9,816 nt of DNA from contig CANFNE010000073.1 of NCBI GenBank assembly GCA_947448105.1, positions 1 to 9,816 of the forward strand, in the 5' to 3' direction. Origin of the DNA: Burkholderiales bacterium (GTDB lineage: Bacteria > Pseudomonadota > Gammaproteobacteria > Burkholderiales > Burkholderiaceae_C). Shown piece by piece: positions 1-5,014 of this stretch (position 1 is the first letter of the stretch; each line of letters starts with the position of its first letter). The translations under genes and the position numbers were made by a program. The notes beneath the pieces were generated by a model that was not told the origin of the DNA, made no database searches, and worked only from the letters and a program-made list of their open reading frames with translations.

Positions 1-176
1 CCCTGCACCTGGCGGCCCGCACGCCTGCGCTGCGTCAGTTGTTGGCGGTGGCGGACATGGCGCAAGCCGCAGTGGTGGCGCAGGCAGCGCCCCCGCCCAC
101 AGCGCGTGTTCGGGCGCTTGTGTCCACGCAAGCCACCAGCCGCGCGCGCAGCCGCACGGCTGGCCGCGCCCTGTGA
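1..176 (+). CDS. imuA: ImuA-like protein, C-terminal end (5' truncated by window)
   Basis: The reading frame whose first full codon is at base 3 stays open to a TGA at 174-176, giving 57 residues (LHLAARTPALRQLLAV at the start, TAGRAL at the end). Seen: an Ala/Arg-rich C-terminus ending 16 bases before the imuB start. Known: ImuA is a RecA/SulA-related SOS protein encoded just before imuB, and it works with ImuB and DnaE2 in mutagenic translesion synthesis. The conserved core lies outside the window, so identification rests mainly on position upstream of imuB and on the tail's general appearance. It is probably co-transcribed with imuB. The two other plus-strand frames are also open here, which is common in GC-rich DNA, so the frame choice is likely but not proven. 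Confidence 0.6.
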   Translation, partial: LHLAARTPALRQLLAVADMAQAAVVAQAAPPPTARVRALVSTQATSRARSRTAGRAL

Positions 177-182
177 GGGGGG
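175..182 (+). promoter_or_regulatory. Ribosome binding site that decides the imuB start
   Basis: A purine run GAGGGGGG covers the imuA stop codon and ends ten bases before the ATG at 193. The frame is open further upstream to an ATG at 106, inside imuA, and has a later ATG at 280 directly before the conserved PHWLAL segment. Neither has a comparable Shine-Dalgarno sequence, so 193 is preferred. Confidence 0.5.
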
Positions 183-192
183 TGCGGTGGAT

Positions 193-1833
193 ATGCATGC
201 ACTTGCACCAGGCCCTGCGCCAAAGCCGGACATGCCGCCCCACATTCCGCCGCACGCGCCGCCTGACATGCCACAACGCATGTCGCCACATTGGCTAGCG
301 CTGCGCCTGCGCCCCGCGTTGCCCGAGGCGGTGAGCGCCCCCGCCACCCTGACCGACCCGCTCACCGCGCTGGCCTGGCGCGCCCTGCAGCTCACGCCCT
401 GGGTGGCAGAGCTGGACGGCGCCTTGGTGCTAGAAATCTCGGGCAGTGAGCGCCTGTTTGGCGGGCGCAGGGCCTTGTTGCAGCAGCTGCTGACGCCCGC
501 GCTGGCGCCGCTGCGCTGCGCGCAGGGCCCCACGGCGCTGGTGGCGCTGGGGCGCTTGTGGCTTGCGGGCTCGGTGGCTGAAGAAGCTGGCACGTCAAAC
601 GGCTCTCAAGCTAAACCCCGAAGCGGCCCGTACCGCAGCACCCGTGAGAATGCGGAATGGGACACGAGCTTGGCCACTGGATGGAGCGGCCTGGACGTTT
701 CCACGCCAGCCAACGCGCCCAGTGCCGACGCCTTGCCCTTGGCCGCCTTGCCCGCTGCCCGCCCGCATCTGCCCACCCTGGAGCGTTTGGGTTGCCGCAG
801 CTGGGGCCAGTTGCGCGCCTTGCCGCGTGCGGGCCTGGCGCGCCGCTTTGGGGCAGGGCTGCTGACCGCGCTAGACCAGGCTTATGGCTTGCAGGGCGAG
901 GTCTACCCCTGGCTGCGCCTGCCCGAGGTGTTTGACGCGCCGCTGGAGCTGGCCGCGCAGGTGGAATCGGCGTCTGCGCTGCTGTTTGGCGCGCGCCGCC
1001 TGCTGGCGCAGTTGCTCGAATGGCTGCGCGCACGCCAGCGCGGCGTGCTGGTGCTAGAACTGCGCTGGGAACTCGACGCGCGCCGCTCTAACGCGCTGCA
1101 CCTAGACGCCCACCACGACGCCAGCGGTTACGGCCGCCTAGAACTGCGCACTGCCCAAGCCACCCAAGACCTGCGCCACCTAGAGCGCCTGCTGGCCGAG
1201 CAACTGGCGCGCGTGGTGCTGCCCGCACCGGTGCTGTATTTGCGCTTGCGCACCCTTGCCACCCAGCCGCTCTCGGGCGAAAGCCACAGCCTGCTCTTGG
1301 ACGAGGTGCGCAGTGGCGACAGCCTGCACCACATGCTCGAGCGCGTGGCCGCCCGCCTGGGGCCTGCGCAAGTGCTGTGCGCCAACCTCCAGGACGAGCA
1401 CCGGCCCGAACGCATGCAGCACTGGCAGCCCTGCGCAGCCCCGGATGCGGCCAGAGTTGCAGCGAAAGCCCCGTCGCCGCGCGCAGAAAAAAAGGGCGTG
1501 CGCGCAGCGACGTCCGTCGCTCGCTCCACCACCAATTTGCAGCTATCGACCGAACCCGGCGCGCTCTACCCCAGCTGGCTGCTGGCCACGCCGCAAAGCC
1601 TGCAAGTGCAACACGCGCAACCCCAATTTCACGGCCCGCTGGCCTTGCTGGCCGGCCCGCAGCGGCTCGAAGCCGGTTGGCTAGAAGGCGAAACCCCAGC
1701 CCTGCGCGACTACTTTGTCGCCCGCAGCCAGCGCCATGGGCTGCTGTGGATTTACTGCGACCGGCTGGGGGGCAGGGAAGGCAAGAGCGCCAAGGACGCG
1801 GCGCAGTGGTACTTGCATGGGGTTTTTGCGTGA
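193..1833 (+). CDS. imuB: ImuB: Y-family DNA polymerase homologue of the SOS mutasome
   Basis: The protein is 546 residues. Known role: ImuB is an inactive Y-family polymerase relative that links ImuA, the beta clamp and the error-prone polymerase DnaE2 during damage-induced mutagenesis. Seen: the N-terminal core starts PHWLALRL, without the catalytic Asp of DinB. The site of the SIDE motif reads LEISGSERLFGG (about residues 80-91), typical of ImuB and without the acidic pair. The middle has LPTLERLGCRSWGQLRALPR and a long palm/finger-like region. The C-terminus has the ImuB-type segments GDSLHHMLERVAARLGP, RPERMQHWQP, LRDYFVARS and WYLHGVFA. Odd points: a 30-residue Pro/His/Met-rich N-terminal tail, a hydrophilic insert near residues 128-175, and a basic Ser/Thr-rich insert near 420-455. 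The next plus-strand gene is not dnaE2; convergent toxin-antitoxin genes begin 46 bases downstream. Confidence 0.88.
   Translation: MHALAPGPAPKPDMPPHIPPHAPPDMPQRMSPHWLALRLRPALPEAVSAPATLTDPLTALAWRALQLTPWVAELDGALVLEISGSERLFGGRRALLQQLLTPALAPLRCAQGPTALVALGRLWLAGSVAEEAGTSNGSQAKPRSGPYRSTRENAEWDTSLATGWSGLDVSTPANAPSADALPLAALPAARPHLPTLERLGCRSWGQLRALPRAGLARRFGAGLLTALDQAYGLQGEVYPWLRLPEVFDAPLELAAQVESASALLFGARRLLAQLLEWLRARQRGVLVLELRWELDARRSNALHLDAHHDASGYGRLELRTAQATQDLRHLERLLAEQLARVVLPAPVLYLRLRTLATQPLSGESHSLLLDEVRSGDSLHHMLERVAARLGPAQVLCANLQDEHRPERMQHWQPCAAPDAARVAAKAPSPRAEKKGVRAATSVARSTTNLQLSTEPGALYPSWLLATPQSLQVQHAQPQFHGPLALLAGPQRLEAGWLEGETPALRDYFVARSQRHGLLWIYCDRLGGREGKSAKDAAQWYLHGVFA
1488..1521 (+). other. 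In-frame A AAA AAG heptamer plus stem-loop inside imuB (candidate -1 frameshift signal)
   Basis: Seen: seven A bases at 1487-1493 followed by GGG. In the imuB frame, bases 1488-1494 read A AAA AAG, the heptamer used by the dnaX -1 frameshift. A perfect inverted repeat, AGCGACG (1506-1512), loop TC, CGTCGCT (1515-1521), starts 11 bases after the heptamer. The -1 frame then stays open to 1895. No Shine-Dalgarno-like stimulator is visible upstream. This could equally be a chance A-tract and palindrome in a poorly conserved insert; use as a frameshift signal is inference. Confidence 0.25.
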
Positions 1834-1879
1834 GGCAGGGGCGCCACCACCCAGGAGAACTCAGCAAAATGGGCTTTGT

Positions 1880-2176
1880 CTACGCGCCCTTGTAGCCAGA
1901 TTCCCGCTGGTGGCGAATGGCCAGCACCAGGACGCGGTCGATATGCGGCAAAAAACGGTAGAGCGCCAGATAACCGGTTTTCCCTCTTGAAATCACCAGT
2001 TCGCGTTGCCCAAAGTTGACTTTGCGGCCTATCTCGGGGTGCTGGCCCAGAATCTCCAGCGCTTCAAAAATCAGGGTGGCGGTGTCTTGTGCGGCGTGCG
2101 GGTCGGTTTCCAGTAGAAAGTCACTGAGCCTTTCCAAGTCTAGGAGCGCTTGCGCCGCGTAAACCAGATCAGCCAT
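1880..2176 (-). CDS. ParE/RelE-family toxin of a type II toxin-antitoxin module
   Basis: The protein is 98 residues, starting at the ATG within 2174-2176 (MADLVYAAQALLDLERL). Seen: the compact ParE/RelE layout of an N-terminal strand, two helices (about residues 10-45), then the C-terminal sheet with GRKV, RELVISRG, GYLALYRF and the ending LAIRHQRESGY. Known: toxins of this superfamily either poison DNA gyrase (ParE) or cut mRNA on the ribosome (RelE); sequence alone does not settle which, though the RELVI...GY...IRHQRE pattern is typical of proteins annotated as RelE/ParE. The gene overlaps the upstream antitoxin gene by eight bases (ATGGCTGA), which suggests translational coupling. The frame extends 36 codons further upstream, but only into antitoxin coding sequence. 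Its 3' end faces imuB, leaving a 46-base convergent gap with no clear terminator. Confidence 0.82.
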   Translation of the reverse strand: MADLVYAAQALLDLERLSDFLLETDPHAAQDTATLIFEALEILGQHPEIGRKVNFGQRELVISRGKTGYLALYRFLPHIDRVLVLAIRHQRESGYKGA

Positions 2177-2483
2177 GCGGCGGGACCATCGGCTTGGTGC
2201 CATCCAGGGGCCGCGCCTGCGGTCGGTTTGGTTTGCCGCCCTGGAGCCGCGCAAGGACGTAGGCCTTGGCATCTGCGGCACCAAACACGGCGTTGGTGTT
2301 CAGGGTCTCTTGGTACGAGGCCTGGCCGTCGGCATAGAACTGCTGGCGGGCCAAAGCGTCTTCCATGGCTTCTTGCAAGGTGTCCACCATCAGCGCATGT
2401 GCCGTCTTGCCCTCCAATGCCGCGACTTGGGCAATGCGGGTCTTCAAAGCATCAGGCAGCTTGAGCGAAGTGGTGCTGGACAT
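2169..2483 (-). CDS. Ribbon-helix-helix (CopG/ParD-like) antitoxin
   Basis: The protein is 104 residues. Seen: an N-terminal RHH pattern with a short strand TTSLKLPDALK (residues 4-14), helix one (TRIAQVAALEG), a turn, and helix two (TAHALMVDTLQEAMEDAL). A toxin-binding tail follows with FYADGQASYQETLN and a KAYVLARLQGGKP segment, as is usual in CopG-type antitoxins. Known role: the RHH dimer binds its own promoter and the tail wraps the toxin. The start ATG at 2483 is preceded by GGAGAG (2488-2493 on the plus strand) at suitable spacing, so the longer upstream frame is not used. The last 15 residues (ARPLDGTKPMVPPHG) are a Pro-rich run that extends the gene into the toxin start. It is the first gene of its module, and an inverted repeat just upstream may be its operator. 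Confidence 0.8.
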   Translation of the reverse strand: MSSTTSLKLPDALKTRIAQVAALEGKTAHALMVDTLQEAMEDALARQQFYADGQASYQETLNTNAVFGAADAKAYVLARLQGGKPNRPQARPLDGTKPMVPPHG

Positions 2484-2499
2484 GCGGCTCTCCAAAAAA

Positions 2500-2519
2500 G
2501 GTGGCACCATGGTAGCACC
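2500..2519 (-). promoter_or_regulatory. Inverted repeat upstream of the RHH antitoxin gene, probable operator
   Basis: The 20 bases read GGTG, two bases, ACCATGGT, two bases, CACC on the plus strand. They are symmetric at 16 of 20 positions, with a perfect ACCATGGT core. The element lies 17-36 bases before the antitoxin start, where RHH antitoxins commonly bind to autoregulate. No strong -35/-10 pair was identified; on the minus strand TACCAT within the repeat could serve as a -10. Operator function is inference. Confidence 0.4.
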
Positions 2520-2547
2520 GGACTCGTTCAGAAAGCAGAGCTTTGGC

Positions 2548-2811
2548 TTATTCGTAGTGCGTCCACATGCGCAGCACGCGCACCGTTTGCTGCTCGGCAA
2601 AGACCTCATAAACCAAGCGGTGCTGGATGTTGATGCGCCTGGAGTAGGCCCCTGCCAAGTCGCCCACCAGTTTTTCAAAAGGTGGTGGTTTGCCAAATGG
2701 GTCAGCGGCCAGCAGGTCCAGCAGTTCCTGCGCCTTGGGCTTGAGCCCGCTGGCGGCTAACTTCTTGGCATCCTTTTGCGCAGGCTTGGCAAAGACAAGT
2801 GCCCAAGTCAC
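2548..2811 (-). CDS. yoeB: YoeB/Txe-family mRNA interferase toxin
   Basis: The protein is 87 residues. Known: YoeB binds the ribosome and cleaves mRNA at the A site. Seen: it aligns well with E. coli YoeB from memory, including DPFG near residue 37, Glu46 in PPFEKL, Arg65 in the segment SRRINIQHRLVYEV, and a C-terminal His85-Tyr86 (THYE). Those match the catalytic Glu46, Arg65, His83 and Tyr84 of E. coli YoeB. The C-terminus has one residue after the HY pair, whereas E. coli YoeB ends there. The start is GTG (bases 2811-2809), in a GTGA overlap with the yefM stop, so translation is probably coupled. All residues needed for activity appear present, so the toxin looks intact. It is followed after 64 bases by the next toxin-antitoxin pair on the same strand. 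Confidence 0.9.
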   Translation of the reverse strand: MTWALVFAKPAQKDAKKLAASGLKPKAQELLDLLAADPFGKPPPFEKLVGDLAGAYSRRINIQHRLVYEVFAEQQTVRVLRMWTHYE

Positions 2812-3050
2812 CAGTCAAGCCCGGTCGCGCTTTGCGCCAGTGGCTCAGCCATACCGGCTTTGATGGATTCGCGCATGCCCGGTACAGCCAGCAGATACAA
2901 GGTTTCCTGGATCGCGCTCCAGTCCTCGGATGACACCAAAACGGCGTCGCTGCGTTTGCCAGATATGAGAAGGGGCGCATGGCTTTGCGCCGCCTCGTCG
3001 ATCAGACGGTACAGATTGGCACGGGCATCTGTGGCGGTGATGGATTGCAT
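2808..3050 (-). CDS. yefM: YefM/Phd-family antitoxin
   Basis: The protein is 80 residues. Seen: the Phd/YefM N-terminal DNA-binding domain MQSITATDARANLYRLIDEA, the middle strand PLLISGKRSDAVLVS, the following EDWSAIQETLYLL, and a flexible C-terminal tail (about residues 55-80) that would neutralise YoeB. The start ATG at 3050 is preceded on the minus strand by TGGAGC at good spacing. Known: YefM represses its own operon alone and more strongly together with YoeB. A pair of GTAC-centred repeats 12 bases apart lies 23-42 bases upstream, matching the spacing described for YefM operators. The gene overlaps yoeB by four bases. The HD oxygenase gene ends 108 bases upstream on the same strand with no clear terminator between, so some read-through into this module is possible. 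Confidence 0.9.
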   Translation of the reverse strand: MQSITATDARANLYRLIDEAAQSHAPLLISGKRSDAVLVSSEDWSAIQETLYLLAVPGMRESIKAGMAEPLAQSATGLDW

Positions 3051-3072
3051 GGGGGCTCCAAATGAATACAGG

Positions 3073-3092
3073 AAGCGTACGTCAAAGCGTAC
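3073..3092 (-). promoter_or_regulatory. Two AAGCGTAC repeats, probable YefM-YoeB operator
   Basis: AAGCGTAC occurs at 3073-3080 and 3085-3092, placing the two GTAC cores exactly 12 bases apart. The first core lies in the palindrome CGTACG. Known: the E. coli yefM operator has two TGTACA-cored palindromes about 12 bases apart. On the minus strand TTGCTT, a 17-base spacer and TACGCT could form a weak promoter overlapping the repeats, which would fit autorepression. Confidence 0.5.
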
Positions 3093-3158
3093 AAAAAAGC
3101 AAGCCCGTGCGACCTGCTTCTGAGCGCCTCCCTGAACGCAACCCCCCCACTATCGCCC

Positions 3159-3734
3159 TCAAACTCCCTCTTGAACCACCCCCGCATCAAACGCCTTGCG
3201 CCCAAACACCTCGCGCAGCATGGGCGCAAAGTACGAAAGCGGTTTGGTCGGGTACGCCGGGTCAAAGGAGGCCTGGTCGTAGAGCTCGCAAAAGCGGGCG
3301 CAGCTGTCAAACCACTTGTGGTCGGCGTAGGCCAGGTAGCCGTCTGGGTTGTTGCCTACGTGGTGGGCGTAGTACTTCATTTGAAACAGGCCGTGCATTT
3401 CAATCACCCAGGTCACCTCGGCGCGCACAAAGGGGCGCAGGATGGCGGCGGCCATTTGCGAGTGGTTCTCGGGCGCCAGCACGTCGCCGATGTCGTGCAC
3501 CAGGGCGGCCACCACCATGTCGATGTCGGCGCCATCGGCCTCGGCGCGGGTGGCGCTTTGCAGCGAATGCTCCAGGCGGCTGATCTGGTAGCCCGGCAAG
3601 GAGTCGCCCAAGGCTTCGAGCGCGGTGATCAGACGGTCGGGCAGGGCGCGGATGTAGTCGTGCTCCAGGGCCTGCAAGAACTGGTATTCCTCGGCCGTGC
3701 CGTCTTTCATTTGGGAAAATGCAACCTGCTTCAT
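3159..3734 (-). CDS. HD-domain di-iron oxygenase-like protein (TmpB/PhnZ type)
   Basis: The protein is 191 residues. Seen: HD-fold metal ligands His56 (RLEHSLQSATRA), His80-Asp81 (LVHDIGD), His91 (ENHSQ), His114 (EMHGLF) and Asp153 (YDQASFDP). Known: ordinary HD phosphohydrolases need only H...HD...D. The two extra His residues and the spacing of 24 between the first His and the HD pair match PhnZ and TmpB, mixed-valent di-iron oxygenases that cleave C-P bonds of 1-hydroxyphosphonates. Proteins of this HDIG type are often found in phosphonate-degradation operons. Start: ATG at 3734 with GAGG at good spacing. It lies 40 bases downstream of the BBOX/TmpA-like dioxygenase gene, clearly in the same operon. 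Inferred role: conversion of 1-hydroxy-2-(trimethylammonio)ethylphosphonate to glycine betaine and phosphate. Another alpha-hydroxy substrate is possible. It would probably be mislabelled as a phosphohydrolase. Confidence 0.72.
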   Translation of the reverse strand: MKQVAFSQMKDGTAEEYQFLQALEHDYIRALPDRLITALEALGDSLPGYQISRLEHSLQSATRAEADGADIDMVVAALVHDIGDVLAPENHSQMAAAILRPFVRAEVTWVIEMHGLFQMKYYAHHVGNNPDGYLAYADHKWFDSCARFCELYDQASFDPAYPTKPLSYFAPMLREVFGRKAFDAGVVQEGV

Positions 3735-3774
3735 GGGGGAGCCTCAATCAAAAGTGGATTTCAAAGGTAGGGGC

Positions 3775-4950
3775 TCAGGCCCCAAAGCGGCGGCTCAATA
3801 CCCGGTAGGTGCTGCGCGGGCCGTCGCGGTCAATGTAGCAGCCTTGCAGTTGGCGGTGGCCCTCGGACGGGTCAAACGCGGTGCGACCGTGCAAGACACG
3901 GTTGTTGTCAAACATCATGAACCAGCCCGGGTCGAGCCGAAAGCGCAGCTCGTAGTGCGGGTCTTCAAACAGCTCGCCCAGGCGCTTGCGCGCGCCGTGG
4001 TAGCGCTGGGTGTCGGCTTCCGACATGAGCGGAATGTCGTCCAGGCGCGGGCTGTAGTGCACGCCCGTCATGTGGCCCAAGCCGTCAAGTTCAATCAGCG
4101 GCGTGACTGCCACCAGGTGCGCCTTGTCGCCGTCGCGGTATTCAAAACGCACCGGCACGCTGCTGAGCAGCGCAAAGCCTTCCGGGTCTTCTGCGCGCAC
4201 CTGGGCCGCCACGGCCAGGCTGTCGACCAGGGTGGACAGGCCGCCCGAGGTTTCGTTTTGCAGGCATTGCAGCACCTGGATGCCTGGCACTGGCGTGCGG
4301 TAAGGGTTGTCGGTGTGGGGACCCAAAGACACCGGGCGGTAGGCCAGGTCGTTGGAGCCGGGGCGGGAATACACCTCAAAAAATGCACCAAAGTTGGTGT
4401 CGCGCACATAGCCAAAGCGCCGCGCTACGGTCAGCAGCGAGTCGTTCTGGGTGGGGCTGCCATGCACCAACACAAAGCCGCGGGTGATGAAGTCGCGCAG
4501 CGCGCGGTGCAGCACCGCGTCTTGCGCCAGTTCGTCCCAGGCGTAGACGGGTTGGGGCGACAGGTCGGACGTCCAGGGTTGGGGTTCCGGGCACTCTTCC
4601 GAGATCACGGTGCCGGCAATCAGCTCTTGCGGGTCAAAGTCGCCGGCAAAGCCGTCGCTAAACGCCAAGTGCAACTGCGCCTGAGCGGTGCCTTGGACGG
4701 GTTTCCAGGCGGCTTGCGTGAGGTGCAGGTCGGTGGGCAACTGGTGCGGGTTGACCAGGCGTTGGCCGGTCACGGCGTCGCGCTGGCTGGGGTGGTGGCT
4801 GCGGGCGCGCAGCCACAGGGCCGGAAGCGTGGTGGCGTGGCTGGTGCCGCGTTTGAGCAGGATCTGGGGGCGGGAATTGGAGGGGTTGATTTCGATGGCG
4901 AGCAAAGCAAACGTTCTCTGTGAAGTAATAGGGCGCAATAGCCGGGGCAC
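3775..4950 (-). CDS. Gamma-butyrobetaine dioxygenase-like 2-oxoglutarate/Fe(II) oxygenase (TmpA-like)
   Basis: The protein is 391 residues with the GTG start at 4950; the start is uncertain because no strong ribosome site is visible and a TTG at 4905 is an alternative. Seen: an N-terminal domain with LPALWLRARS and TGQRL (residues 42-65), then a TauD-type jelly roll with the iron triad His212, Asp214 (PHTDNPYR) and His354 (NRVLHGR), and the 2-oxoglutarate Arg366 (HRQLQGCY). Compared with human BBOX1 from memory, the aromatic cage for the trimethylammonium group becomes Phe187, Phe191, Tyr204 and Tyr372. The N-terminal zinc-binding cysteines of BBOX are absent. Known candidates are gamma-butyrobetaine hydroxylation to L-carnitine, and TmpA hydroxylation of 2-trimethylaminoethylphosphonate. 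The HD partner favours TmpA; the carnitine operon across the divergent promoter favours BBOX. Confidence 0.8.
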   Translation of the reverse strand: MPRLLRPITSQRTFALLAIEINPSNSRPQILLKRGTSHATTLPALWLRARSHHPSQRDAVTGQRLVNPHQLPTDLHLTQAAWKPVQGTAQAQLHLAFSDGFAGDFDPQELIAGTVISEECPEPQPWTSDLSPQPVYAWDELAQDAVLHRALRDFITRGFVLVHGSPTQNDSLLTVARRFGYVRDTNFGAFFEVYSRPGSNDLAYRPVSLGPHTDNPYRTPVPGIQVLQCLQNETSGGLSTLVDSLAVAAQVRAEDPEGFALLSSVPVRFEYRDGDKAHLVAVTPLIELDGLGHMTGVHYSPRLDDIPLMSEADTQRYHGARKRLGELFEDPHYELRFRLDPGWFMMFDNNRVLHGRTAFDPSEGHRQLQGCYIDRDGPRSTYRVLSRRFGA

Positions 4951-4973
4951 AAGCCCGCTCTTGCGATGCTAAA

Positions 4974-4996
4974 CGCCGCGCACGGGCGTGGCGGCG
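4974..4996 (-). terminator. Strong GC hairpin between the transporter and dioxygenase genes (attenuator or weak terminator)
   Basis: CGCCGC (4974-4979), a bulged G, CACG (4981-4984), loop GG, CGTG (4987-4990) and GCGGCG (4991-4996) form a ten-pair stem with one bulge. On the minus strand the stem is followed only by TTTAGC, too short for a confident rho-independent terminator. It lies 24 bases before the dioxygenase start and 19 bases past the transporter stop. It may tune the relative expression of the two genes or stabilise the transporter mRNA. Confidence 0.35.
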
Positions 4997-5014
4997 CATA
5001 GTACGCGGGGCAAT

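Noticed and set aside
106..192. Upstream ATG at 106 as the imuB start
   Set aside because: It would overlap the end of imuA by 71 bases and add an Arg/Ala-rich stretch not typical of ImuB. The ATG at 193 has a good ribosome site.
1088..1867. Minus-strand open frame of 259 codons opposite imuB
   Set aside because: Arg/Ala/Gly-rich shadow frame opposite conserved ImuB motifs, with no domain seen.
1834..1879. Bidirectional terminator between imuB and the ParE/RelE-like gene
   Set aside because: I could not find a convincing stem with a T-run in the 46-base convergent gap.
2169..3092. Toxin-antitoxin block as part of a transposon or integron
   Set aside because: No transposase, integrase, flanking inverted repeats or cassette recombination sites were seen around the modules.
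3697..4923. Long plus-strand open frame of 408 codons
   Set aside because: It is antisense to the dioxygenase gene, whose iron triad and family motifs are clear. The translation is a Val/Ala/Gly/His-rich composition typical of shadow frames in GC-rich genes and shows no domain.
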